Shown here in pieces: positions 1 through 7,113 of a stretch of 22,557 nt of DNA. The stretch covers positions 1 through 22,557 of the forward strand of contig SOHS01000033.1 of the NCBI GenBank assembly GCA_004377135.1, read 5' to 3'. Origin of the DNA: Dehalococcoidia bacterium. Its GTDB lineage: Bacteria > Chloroflexota > Dehalococcoidia > GIF9 > AB-539-J10. The translations under genes were made by a program, and so were the position numbers. How positions within the stretch are numbered: position 1 is the first letter of the stretch; the number at the start of each line of letters is the position of its first letter. A model generated the notes under the pieces. That model made no database searches and was not told the DNA's origin. It was given only the letters and a program-made list of their open reading frames with translations.

Positions 1-2403
1 GAAGCTCAGGTTATCATCCTTCAAGCTAACAGCTACGGTATCTCCTTCTTTGAACTCGCCCTGCAATATCTTTGTCGATATGGGATTTTCCATATACCTC
101 TGAATAGCCCGGCGTAAGGGACGGGCTCCGTATACAGGATCATAACCCCTCTGAGCTAACCAGGCTTTGGCCTCTTCGTTGACTTCAATCTTAATACTCC
201 GCTCAGCCAACCTCCGTTCTACCTCACGGATAAGCAGGTCAACGATGCTCTTCAAGTGCTCCTCAGTTAGAGGGTGAAATATAATGACATCATCTATCCT
301 GTTGAGTAGCTCAGGACGGAAGGTTCGTTTTAAGGCGCTTTCTATAGCGGTCCTCATTCTTTGTTCGCCGCCTTCATCTTTTCTACTGGGAAAACCAATT
401 CCCCCACGCTGGAATTCCTCGGTGCCTAAGTTACTGGTCATGATTACCACTGTGTTTTTGAAGTCCACAGTCCGACCATGCCCATCGGTAAGCCTGCCGT
501 CTTCCAGCATCTGCAATAGTATGTTGAAGATGTCGGGATGAGCTTTTTCTACCTCGTCGAACAGGATGACTCGGTAGGGACGGCGGCGCACCGCCTCGGT
601 CAATTGGCCTCCCTCTTCATAGCCCACATATCCCGGCGGCGACCCGATAAGACGGGATACGGTATGCTTTTCCATATATTCCGACATGTCCAGTCTTACC
701 ATGGTTTCTTCATCGTCGAAGAGGAACTCAGCTAAAGCGCGAGCCAGCTCGGTTTTCCCCACGCCGGTAGGGCCGAGGAAAATGAAGCTGCCAATAGGGC
801 GTTTGGGGTCCTTGAGCCCGGCTCGGCCTCGCTTGATGGCCTCGGAGACAACAGCCACTGCCTCCTCCTGGTCCACTATTCTCTGGTGAATCCTTTCCTC
901 CATGTGAACCAGTTTATCAGTTTCCGTTTCCATCATCCGCGAAACAGGTATGCCCGTCCACTGGGCAACCAGTCCAGCGATATCCTCCTCGTCTACCACA
1001 CCGTCAATTTTCCTCTCCTTTTGCCATTGCAGTCTGGCTTTATCGTACTCTTGTTCCAAGCGCATCCTTTCCGCTTTCAATTCGGTAGCTTTTTGGTAGT
1101 CCCCTCGTTGCGAAGCAGCCTCCTCCTCATCAATCAGGTGCTTCATCTTCCGGTCCAAAGTTTTAACTTCCTTTGGAGCGCTTTCCATATCGATGCGTAG
1201 CTTGCTGGCTGCTTCGTCGATCAAGTCAATTGCCTTGTCAGGCAAGAATCTATCGGATACATATCTCTGGCTCAGCTTGGCAGCAGCTACCAGGGCGGAA
1301 TCCTCGATTTTTATCTTGTGATGTGCTTCATACCTGGGACGAAGTCCCCGGAGCATCTCTATGGTGGCTTCCGCGCTGGGTTCATCGAGATAAACAGGGC
1401 TGAAACGTCTCTCCAGAGCTTTATCCTTTTCAATACGCTTTCTATACTCGTCGAGTGTAGTAGCCCCGATACATTGAATCTCACCACGAGCCAGTGCGGG
1501 CTTCAGCATATTACTGGCGTCGATTGCTCCTTCGGCAGCTCCGGCTCCTACCACGGTGTGAAGCTCGTCAATGAACATAATAACTTCGCCGGCCGCCTGC
1601 CGGACTTCATCCAGAACTGCCTTCAACCTTTCCTCAAACTCCCCGCGGAATTTGCTTCCAGCCACCAGTGCTCCCATGTCTAAAGCCACCACCTTTTTCC
1701 CTTTCAGGGAATCGGGAACATCTTCAGCGACAATCTTCTGAGCTAATCCCTCAGCAATGGCCGTCTTGCCCACGCCGGCGTCGCCAATAATCACAGGGTT
1801 GTTCTTGGTGCGCCGGGAGAGTATTTGCGTCACACGTTTGATTTCGTTTTCCCTCCCAATTACAGGGTCAAGTTTGCCCTCCCGGGCTAACTCTGTAAGG
1901 TCATGCCCATATTTTTCCAGGGAACGGTATTTGCTTTCCGCTTGACGATCGGTAACTCGATGTCCGCCACGAATTTTCTGCAAGGCTTGATAAATCTTTT
2001 CCTGGTTAATGCCAGATTCAGCTAGAATTGTTGCGGCTTCACCTTTGGTTTCCCCGGCAATAGCAATGAGCAAATGCTCAGTGCTGACAAACTCATCCTT
2101 GAGCCTGTCAGCCTCCCTGTTGGCATTTTCGAGAAGAGCGGAAATCCGCGGGGTAGCGTAAATTTGCGTTGCTTCGTAAGCTATTTTGGGGAAACTCTCA
2201 AGCGTTGCTTCTACCCGCTGTTTTACCGCTTCGATATCTACACCTAGCATCTGTAATATGTCCCCAGTTATTCCCTTTTCCTGCTCCAGTAAGGCTAATA
2301 GAATATGCTCCACATCCCACTGGTTATGGCGATAGCGACGAACTAGCTCCTGTGAAGCTGCTAAAACCTCTTGTGCCTGCTCGGTAAATCTCTCTGGTTT
2401 CAA
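1..2403 (-). CDS. clpC: Clp-family AAA+ unfoldase, ClpC-like (C-terminus cut by window edge)
   Basis: A two-domain AAA+ ATPase that unfolds proteins, probably to feed ClpP. 801 codons are visible without a stop. The start is a TTG at 2403-2401 behind a GGAGG (2413-2417, 9 nt spacing), 4 nt after the hspR stop. Domains in order: Clp N-domain (about 1-145), first Walker A GDAGVGKT (207-214), Walker B with the FIDE motif, a short coiled-coil middle segment (about 395-450), second Walker A GPTGVGKT (544-551), and the sensor-2 GAR near the end. The second Walker A lies about 60 residues earlier than in E. coli ClpB, because the middle domain is about half length and resembles the UVR-like ClpC linker. 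An IGF tripeptide (669-671) sits where ClpC and ClpX carry the ClpP-docking loop, which ClpB lacks. The last visible residues suggest only a short tail is missing. Databases may label it clpB. Confidence 0.9.
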   Translation of the reverse strand, partial: MKPERFTEQAQEVLAASQELVRRYRHNQWDVEHILLALLEQEKGITGDILQMLGVDIEAVKQRVEATLESFPKIAYEATQIYATPRISALLENANREADRLKDEFVSTEHLLIAIAGETKGEAATILAESGINQEKIYQALQKIRGGHRVTDRQAESKYRSLEKYGHDLTELAREGKLDPVIGRENEIKRVTQILSRRTKNNPVIIGDAGVGKTAIAEGLAQKIVAEDVPDSLKGKKVVALDMGALVAGSKFRGEFEERLKAVLDEVRQAAGEVIMFIDELHTVVGAGAAEGAIDASNMLKPALARGEIQCIGATTLDEYRKRIEKDKALERRFSPVYLDEPSAEATIEMLRGLRPRYEAHHKIKIEDSALVAAAKLSQRYVSDRFLPDKAIDLIDEAASKLRIDMESAPKEVKTLDRKMKHLIDEEEAASQRGDYQKATELKAERMRLEQEYDKARLQWQKERKIDGVVDEEDIAGLVAQWTGIPVSRMMETETDKLVHMEERIHQRIVDQEEAVAVVSEAIKRGRAGLKDPKRPIGSFIFLGPTGVGKTELARALAEFLFDDEETMVRLDMSEYMEKHTVSRLIGSPPGYVGYEEGGQLTEAVRRRPYRVILFDEVEKAHPDIFNILLQMLEDGRLTDGHGRTVDFKNTVVIMTSNLGTEEFQRGGIGFPSRKDEGGEQRMRTAIESALKRTFRPELLNRIDDVIIFHPLTEEHLKSIVDLLIREVERRLAERSIKIEVNEEAKAWLAQRGYDPVYGARPLRRAIQRYMENPISTKILQGEFKEGDTVAVSLKDDNLSF

Positions 2404-2407
2404 CTCT

Positions 2408-2770
2408 CTACACCTCCTTCCATTCTGCGTCTTCTATTATGTCCTCTATTATGTCCTCTATTTCAGCTTCGGCAACTTTCTTAATTTTTCTCTCCATTTC
2501 CTCAAGTTGCTGTTGCATCTCTTTCATCCTTTGCATCAACCTCAACGCCACCTCCACTCCGGCCAAATTAACGCCACAATCGCTCATCAGAGCCTTAATA
2601 TAGCGCAATCGGTCAACGTCTTCCTCCGAATAGAGACGGATATTGCCACTTGAACGTTCTGGCTGTACCAGCCCCAGCCTTTCGTAATATCGCAATGTGT
2701 GAGCTTCTATGCCTATCATCCTGGCGGCTATGCTTATTACGTATCTTGATTTAGATTCCCAGTACATCAT
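2408..2770 (-). CDS. hspR: HspR-type MerR-family heat-shock repressor
   Basis: A 120-residue MerR-family DNA-binding protein. The winged helix-turn-helix occupies about residues 9-78, with the family signature LRYYERLGL (26-34) and an RLYSEEDVDRLRYI stretch (45-58). A coiled coil follows (about 78-100), then an acidic tail (103-116). HspR proteins repress chaperone operons and are usually encoded inside them, which fits the position between dnaJ (14 nt upstream) and clpC (4 nt downstream). It therefore probably autoregulates this operon. The tail contains a repeated Asp-Ile-Ile-Glu encoded by a perfect 12-bp tandem duplication at 2435-2458, which may vary in copy number between strains. Two adjacent ATG codons could serve as start, with a GAGGTG just upstream. 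No effector-binding domain is present, as is usual for HspR. Confidence 0.85.
   Translation of the reverse strand: MMYWESKSRYVISIAARMIGIEAHTLRYYERLGLVQPERSSGNIRLYSEEDVDRLRYIKALMSDCGVNLAGVEVALRLMQRMKEMQQQLEEMERKIKKVAEAEIEDIIEDIIEDAEWKEV
2435..2458. repeat. 12-bp perfect tandem duplication in hspR
   Basis: Two head-to-tail copies of TATTATGTCCTC on the plus strand lie inside the 3' end of hspR. They add four residues to its acidic tail and keep the reading frame. Confidence 0.85.
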
Positions 2771-2784
2771 CGTGGCACCTCGCT

Positions 2785-3771
2785 TTAAGTGGGTCGCAGA
2801 GACCGCAATCTCTCAAATAGGTTCTTTTCCTCCTCGGTCAAATTGGAGGGCAGAACCACTTTTACCTTGGCGAACATATTGCCGTACTTGCTATTGCCTA
2901 GCTGGGGCATGCCCTTCCCTGCCATGCGGAAAACCTTGCCGTTCTGAGTCTCCGGTGGTATTTTAAGAGATAAATTGCCATTCAAAGTGGGCAATCTGAC
3001 CTCACCACCCAATATAGCGATGGCTAAAGGCACTGAGACTTCAGTGTAGAGGTCGTCTCCTTTACGCTCAAAGAGCTTGTGGGGAAGAACTTTCACTATC
3101 AGATAGAGGTCACCCTTGCTGCCACCGGCAAGACCAAAGCCGCCTTCCCCGGCTATACGAATCCTCGAGCCATCTCTAACTCCTGCTGGAATCTTAACCT
3201 CCAGGCGCTTGGGATTGACTTTCCCACCGGCGCCGCCGCAAATAGTACAGACGCGATTGCCCACCCTGCCTGTGCCACCGCAAGCTGTACAGGGCTCCTC
3301 GGTCTGAAGTTGCATCATACGCGTAGAGCCATGGTAAGCCTCTTCAAGACTTACCTTAATGGGGGACTCTATATCTTGACCATGTCGTGGCCCACGCCTC
3401 ATCCTGGAGCCTATACCAGAATCGTCGAACAAGCTTGAAAAAATGTCGCTAAAGCCGCCCAGGTCGTCATATTCGAAGGTTGTGCCACCTTTGCCGAAAT
3501 CCCACCTGACTCTCTCTTGCCCCCCGGATTTAGCAAACTGGTCAGCATATTCCCATTGTTCACCAAATTGGTCATACTTCTTTCGCTTTTCAGGATTGGA
3601 GAGGACTTCATAAGCCGCATTTATTTCCTTAAATTTTACCTCAGCCAATTTGTCACCGGGGTTGAGGTCAGGATGGTGTTTTCGAGCCAAACGGCGGTAG
3701 GCCTGCTTGATTTCCTTTTCCGAAGCAGTCCTACTTACTCCTAGAATTTGATAATAGTCCTTGCCTGCCAT
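2785..3771 (-). CDS. dnaJ: DnaJ/CbpA-like co-chaperone with a half-size zinc finger
   Basis: A 328-residue Hsp40 that should stimulate DnaK ATPase activity and deliver unfolded clients. The J domain (about 4-70) has the essential HPD at 33-35. A Gly/Phe-rich linker follows (about 85-130), then the substrate-binding C-terminal domains (about 135-320). The zinc region is unusual: only two CxxCxGxG-type motifs are present (Cys161/164 and Cys175/178), enough for one zinc site rather than the two of classical DnaJ. That places the protein between DnaJ and CbpA. It is the first gene of the dnaJ-hspR-clpC operon, preceded by GGAAGAGAG and a consensus promoter at 3798-3826. A complete DnaJ lies nearby at 5039-6118, so the two are probably specialised paralogues. 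Confidence 0.9.
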   Translation of the reverse strand: MAGKDYYQILGVSRTASEKEIKQAYRRLARKHHPDLNPGDKLAEVKFKEINAAYEVLSNPEKRKKYDQFGEQWEYADQFAKSGGQERVRWDFGKGGTTFEYDDLGGFSDIFSSLFDDSGIGSRMRRGPRHGQDIESPIKVSLEEAYHGSTRMMQLQTEEPCTACGGTGRVGNRVCTICGGAGGKVNPKRLEVKIPAGVRDGSRIRIAGEGGFGLAGGSKGDLYLIVKVLPHKLFERKGDDLYTEVSVPLAIAILGGEVRLPTLNGNLSLKIPPETQNGKVFRMAGKGMPQLGNSKYGNMFAKVKVVLPSNLTEEEKNLFERLRSLRPT

Positions 3772-3797
3772 CTCTCTTCCATAACGATTTTGCGCTA

Positions 3798-3826
3798 ATT
3801 ATAAAATTAATTAATCAATTTGTCAA
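3798..3826 (-). promoter_or_regulatory. Consensus sigma-70 promoter of the dnaJ-hspR-clpC operon
   Basis: On the minus strand TTGACA (3826-3821) and TATAAT (3803-3798) are separated by exactly 17 bp. Both hexamers are perfect matches. Transcription should begin near 3791, giving a leader of about 20 nt before the dnaJ ATG at 3771. A small palindrome, ATTTG-T-CAAAT (3818-3828), overlaps the -35 box. Confidence 0.8.
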
Positions 3827-3853
3827 ATGTAATTAAATATATTTCTAAGAGAC

Positions 3854-3882
3854 TTGGCTAATTAGTTTAACTATCTTATAAT
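3854..3882 (+). promoter_or_regulatory. Predicted sigma-70 promoter of hsp20
   Basis: TTGGCT (3854-3859) and a perfect TATAAT (3877-3882) are 17 bp apart. The predicted start of transcription is near 3889, directly before the inverted repeat at 3892-3910. The promoter is divergent from the dnaJ promoter, about 30 bp away. Confidence 0.6.
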
Positions 3883-3891
3883 ATTGCCTGA

Positions 3892-3910
3892 ACTGAGAAT
3901 GGGGCTCAGT
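3892..3910. promoter_or_regulatory. Inverted repeat at the hsp20 transcription start (candidate operator)
   Basis: ACTGAG-N7-CTCAGT is a perfect 6-bp inverted repeat placed at the predicted +1 of hsp20. It resembles in layout the HspR operator known as HAIR (CTTGAGT-N7-ACTCAAG), but the half-sites are not the same and the GAG/CTC cores are 2 bp closer. It may be a repressor site or a hairpin in the 5' leader. Confidence 0.45.
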
Positions 3911-3933
3911 AGAAAAAATAAAGAAAGGAGGTA

Positions 3934-4396
3934 ATGCGAAAGGCTATAGAGAGATGGCATCCATTTACTGAACTTATGAGCCTGAGACAGGCAATGGACA
4001 GGTTGTTAGAGGCCAACTTTATTCGCCCCCTCTCGTGCTTTAGAGGCCCTTGGTGAAGTAGCTGCGCCGGCCCTGGATGTCTACCAGACACCCGGCGAAG
4101 TAGTGGTGGAGGCAGCTTTGCCGGGGTTAAAGCCGGAGGATATCAGCATTGATATCACTGGCGACACCTTGACCATCAAAGGGGAGAGCAAAGCGGAACA
4201 GGAGGTCAAGAGAGAAGAATACCTGTACCAGGAAAGACGCTATGGAGCTTTTTCCCGCAGCGTGGTCCTTCCCGGCGGAATGAAGTCAGACAAGGCTGAT
4301 GCAACGATGGAGGATGGCGTTCTAACTCTGACTATACCCAAAGCTGAAGAGATAAAGCCCAAAGCAATTAAAGTCAAGGCTAAAGAGAAGAAATGA
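3934..4396 (+). pseudogene. hsp20: Hsp20 small heat-shock protein, frameshifted as given
   Basis: A small heat-shock protein of the alpha-crystallin family, an ATP-independent holdase. Translation from ATG 3934 (behind AAAGGAGG at 3924-3931, only 2 nt away) gives a typical Hsp20 N-terminus but stops at TGA 4054-4056 after 40 codons. The crystallin domain continues in the next frame from about 4031 to 4396, including the conserved ALPG (about 4109) and a VVLPGG motif. Dropping one C from the five-C run at 4026-4030 restores a single frame of 153 residues, a normal length. Without that correction only a fragment from GTG 4103 (97 residues) would be called. The single homopolymer change may be a sequencing error, a recent mutation or, less likely, a programmed frameshift. 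The crystallin domain itself looks intact. Confidence 0.8.
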
Positions 4397-4942
4397 CTAT
4401 TGCAGGGTCCCGCTCTCAAATTTCAACAAATCGATGAACTGTCTTAAAATCCTGGCGGTAGCCCCCCAGATGATATGCCCCTCATATTCATAGGCATAAG
4501 AATCTTGCTTGAAATTGGCTTCATCCATCAAAAATGACAGGGGAACAGAAAAGGCTCCCTTGACTTCTCTGCCATTTGTCTTCAAAGAGTGAGGATGAGG
4601 TATGAAGGCAACAAAAGGCGAAATAACATAGTTAGTGACATAGGTCAGAATATCGTCAAGCTCCCCTAAAATTTCAATATCTTTAGCCTCTAAACCTATC
4701 TCTTCTTCACACTCTCTGAGGGCAGTTTGGAGCAAGCTGGAATCAGATGGCTCCTGGGTCCCGCCGGGAAAGCAGACCTGCCCTTTGTGAAAGACTACCG
4801 CATCGCTCCTTTCGGTAAACAGGATATGATATTGGCCCTGGTTATAAAAAATAGGTATAAGTACTGCTGAAGCTTTAAGGTTTTCGCCGGTGATTTTTTC
4901 TTTCTTACGATGACGGAGGATTTTTTCAATCTGCTGTTTCAC
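4397..4942 (-). CDS. Nudix hydrolase, CoA pyrophosphatase (NudL/YeaB) type
   Basis: A 181-residue Nudix enzyme. The Nudix box lies at residues 60-82, with the REx2EEx(G) core at 76-83, and is preceded by the KGQVCFPGG stretch (53-61) that resembles the CoA-diphosphatase subfamily. Such enzymes cleave CoA or its derivatives to phosphopantetheine and 3',5'-ADP, though the substrate cannot be proved from sequence. The start is GTG 4942 with no clear ribosome binding site and an extended -10 element only 9 nt upstream, so the message may be almost leaderless. The gene converges on hsp20: its stop codon begins at the very next base after the hsp20 stop, leaving no room for a terminator. Confidence 0.85.
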   Translation of the reverse strand: MKQQIEKILRHRKKEKITGENLKASAVLIPIFYNQGQYHILFTERSDAVVFHKGQVCFPGGTQEPSDSSLLQTALRECEEEIGLEAKDIEILGELDDILTYVTNYVISPFVAFIPHPHSLKTNGREVKGAFSVPLSFLMDEANFKQDSYAYEYEGHIIWGATARILRQFIDLLKFESGTLQ

Positions 4943-4951
4943 GGCCCCATG

Positions 4952-4960
4952 ATTATAGCA
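4952..4960 (-). promoter_or_regulatory. Extended -10 element upstream of the Nudix gene
   Basis: The minus strand reads TGCTATAAT, a perfect extended -10 (TGnTATAAT). No good -35 is present, which extended -10 promoters tolerate. The start codon is 9 nt downstream. Confidence 0.45.
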
Positions 4961-5000
4961 CTTCTCAATATGTCGAATATTTTAGTTTAGTAGTTAAAAG

Positions 5001-5030
5001 TTGTCAGCATAGTCATTTAAGGGTTATACT
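5001..5030 (+). promoter_or_regulatory. Predicted promoter of the second dnaJ
   Basis: TTGTCA (5001-5006) and TATACT (5025-5030) are each 5/6 matches to consensus, with an 18-bp spacer. The dnaJ ATG lies only 8 nt after the -10, so the transcript would be leaderless or nearly so. Confidence 0.5.
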
Positions 5031-5038
5031 TAAAGGTT

Positions 5039-6118
5039 ATGGCGATAAAACAAGATTATTATGAAGTGATGGGAGTGCCTCGAAACGCCAGTGATGAGGA
5101 AATTAAGAGGGAGTTTCGCAAGTTAGCAAAACTGTATCATCCTGACCGCAATAGAGAGCCAGGAGCAGAAGACAAATTTAAGGAAATAAACGAGGCCTAC
5201 CAGGTTCTCTCAGACCATGAGAAAAGGAGTAGGTATGATCGCTATGGCCGAGTAGATGTTGCGGAAGGGTTTCCCGATTTTGGCTTTGGTGGGTTGGGAG
5301 ATATTTTTGAATCCTTCTTCGGTGGTTTTGGCACCCCATTTGGACGGACCGCTCAGCGTGTTCCACAGAGGGGGGATAGCCTACAAAGTCACCTCACTCT
5401 TTCCTTTAATGAGGCAGTGTTCGGCTGTAGTAAAGAAGTTGAAATACAACGCATCGAGTTCTGCCCTTCGTGCCATGGCATTGGCAGCGAACCAGGGACA
5501 AATCCCGAGACCTGCCCTGATTGTCACGGCGCAGGGCAGGTGAAGAGAGTTCAGCAAAGCATTTTTGGGCGCTTCACTCATATCACCACTTGCTCTCGCT
5601 GTGGAGGTAGTGGCACTGTAACAAGCAATCCTTGTTCTCAATGCAAGGGGAAGGGAAGAATAAAGGTTAAGCGCAAGGTAATGGTTAAGATTCCTGCTGG
5701 TGTGGATGATGGTCAACGATTACGATTGGATGGAGAGGGAAGTGCTGGCTTACATGGAGGCCCCCCGGGCGACCTCTATGTCACTTTTTCAGTAAAGACA
5801 CACAATTTATTCCACAGAGATGGCAGTGACGTTCTTCACGAGTTACCCATAAATTTTGCTCAAGCTGCTTTGGGAGATGAGATAAGAGTGCCCTCTTTAG
5901 ATGGGAGGGTAGATTTAAAAATACCGCCAGGAACTCAAAATGGGAAAACCTTTCGCTTTAAAGGCAAGGGAATCCCTTATATTGATGGCAAGGGAAGAGG
6001 AGACTTACTCGTCAAAGTAGCTATAACAACTCCACAACATCTGGATAAAAACCAGCGTCACCTTTTTGAAGAATTGGCTAAGATACTACCTCGAACTGAA
6101 CCGCCTCCAGACATCTAG
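5039..6118 (+). CDS. dnaJ: Chaperone protein DnaJ (complete type)
   Basis: A 359-residue classical DnaJ, the Hsp70 co-chaperone. The J domain (about 5-70) has HPD at 34-36. The Gly/Phe-rich region is about 75-105. All four CxxCxGxG zinc motifs are present (Cys142/145, 159/162, 185/188, 199/202), followed by the client-binding C-terminal domains. Unlike the other DnaJ in this window it has both zinc sites. It stands alone on the plus strand, with its own promoter and no dnaK or grpE beside it. AAAGG lies only 2 nt before the ATG, so initiation may not depend on it. Its stop TAG overlaps the stop of the convergent gpsA in a shared CTAG (6115-6118). Confidence 0.93.
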   Translation: MAIKQDYYEVMGVPRNASDEEIKREFRKLAKLYHPDRNREPGAEDKFKEINEAYQVLSDHEKRSRYDRYGRVDVAEGFPDFGFGGLGDIFESFFGGFGTPFGRTAQRVPQRGDSLQSHLTLSFNEAVFGCSKEVEIQRIEFCPSCHGIGSEPGTNPETCPDCHGAGQVKRVQQSIFGRFTHITTCSRCGGSGTVTSNPCSQCKGKGRIKVKRKVMVKIPAGVDDGQRLRLDGEGSAGLHGGPPGDLYVTFSVKTHNLFHRDGSDVLHELPINFAQAALGDEIRVPSLDGRVDLKIPPGTQNGKTFRFKGKGIPYIDGKGRGDLLVKVAITTPQHLDKNQRHLFEELAKILPRTEPPPDI

Positions 6119-7113
6119 TCCAGAGACCAGTGATGGCTTGCTGCTAGTTCTTTGAAGTCAATCGATGCTTGACTTGGGGGCAAGCCTTCAAAAAGAATTA
6201 CATACATAAGGTTGATAATTGGTAATTTAAGCCCCTGGTTTTTTGCCAACTGGTGAGCCGCAGCAGTGGTAGCAACTCCCTCGGCGACGTTTGGCATAGA
6301 GGCAGATATTTCAGATAAGGAACGGCCCTTGGCTAGTTCGTAGCCAACATAATGATTGCGGCTTAGAGTGCTGGAGCAAGTAGCTATCAGGTCGCCTAAA
6401 CCGGCTAGACCATAAAAAGTGCCAGCCCTGGCCCCCAAAGTTACCCCCAAGGAAACAATCTCAGTCCATCCCCAGGCAATAAATGCTCCCTTAGCGTTGT
6501 CACCTAAGCCTAGCCCGTCTATCATGCCTGCACCCAAAGCTATAATGTTTTTCAGGGCTCCGCCTAATTCAACTCCGATAACATCATCGCTAGTAGATAG
6601 AAAGAATTTGGGCGATTCCATCAATTTCCGCGCTCTTTCCGCTAAAGATATATCCTGAGCAGCAATGACCGAAGCAGCGGGGAGGGCTTGAGCAATTTCC
6701 TTGGCTAAATTGGGACCAGAGAGAACGCAAATTTGCTCTCTTAAGGAAGGAGCAATCTCCTCTGCCAGCACTTGTGACATCCTCTTACCACTATTTACTT
6801 CCAATCCTTTGGCAGCACTCATCAATAGCATCGAATTGGTGAGATAATCCTTGGCTTGGCTGACATTTTGTCTCAACTTTTGAGAGGGAACTGCCCAGAT
6901 TGTCAGGTCAGCCTCGTTTAAGGCTTCCCCAATGTGGCTGGTAGAGGAATAACTACGCCGTCCTTGATTTAATTCTTTGGCCTCAGCCTCGCTTCGCGCC
7001 CACAGTTTTACTGTTATTCCTTTGTCACTCAGCAAAACGCCTAAGGTATTACCCCAAGAGGTATTGCCTATGATAGTAACTTTTAGGCATGCCCTCCCGT
7101 GCTTTTTCACCAT
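6115..7113 (-). CDS. gpsA: Glycerol-3-phosphate dehydrogenase [NAD(P)+]
   Basis: About 332 residues from ATG 7113. It reduces dihydroxyacetone phosphate to sn-glycerol-3-phosphate for phospholipid synthesis, the substrate of PlsY encoded directly upstream. Family motifs are clear: SGPNLAKE, the GALKNIIALGAGM helix with the catalytic lysine, and GLGDLIATC. The N-terminal nucleotide-binding loop reads GNTSWGN (16-22), whereas the usual form is GAGSWGT, so the second glycine of GxGxxG is threonine. An open frame continues upstream to 7251, but ATG 7113 overlaps the plsY stop as ATGGTGA and implies translational coupling. A GGGAGG followed by ATG at 7090 is in another frame. Removing one A from the AAAA run just after it would join that start to the same protein, so a small indel near the start is possible. 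Confidence 0.9.
   Translation of the reverse strand: MVKKHGRACLKVTIIGNTSWGNTLGVLLSDKGITVKLWARSEAEAKELNQGRRSYSSTSHIGEALNEADLTIWAVPSQKLRQNVSQAKDYLTNSMLLMSAAKGLEVNSGKRMSQVLAEEIAPSLREQICVLSGPNLAKEIAQALPAASVIAAQDISLAERARKLMESPKFFLSTSDDVIGVELGGALKNIIALGAGMIDGLGLGDNAKGAFIAWGWTEIVSLGVTLGARAGTFYGLAGLGDLIATCSSTLSRNHYVGYELAKGRSLSEISASMPNVAEGVATTAAAHQLAKNQGLKLPIINLMYVILFEGLPPSQASIDFKELAASHHWSLD

Noticed and set aside
284..2387. Many plus-strand open frames over the first 2.4 kb
   Set aside because: They are antisense to the continuous Clp ATPase frame, lack ribosome binding sites and have no recognisable domains.
3892..3910. Exact HAIR operator for HspR
   Set aside because: The repeat has a similar layout but different half-sites and spacing between the GAG/CTC cores, so it is reported only as a candidate operator.
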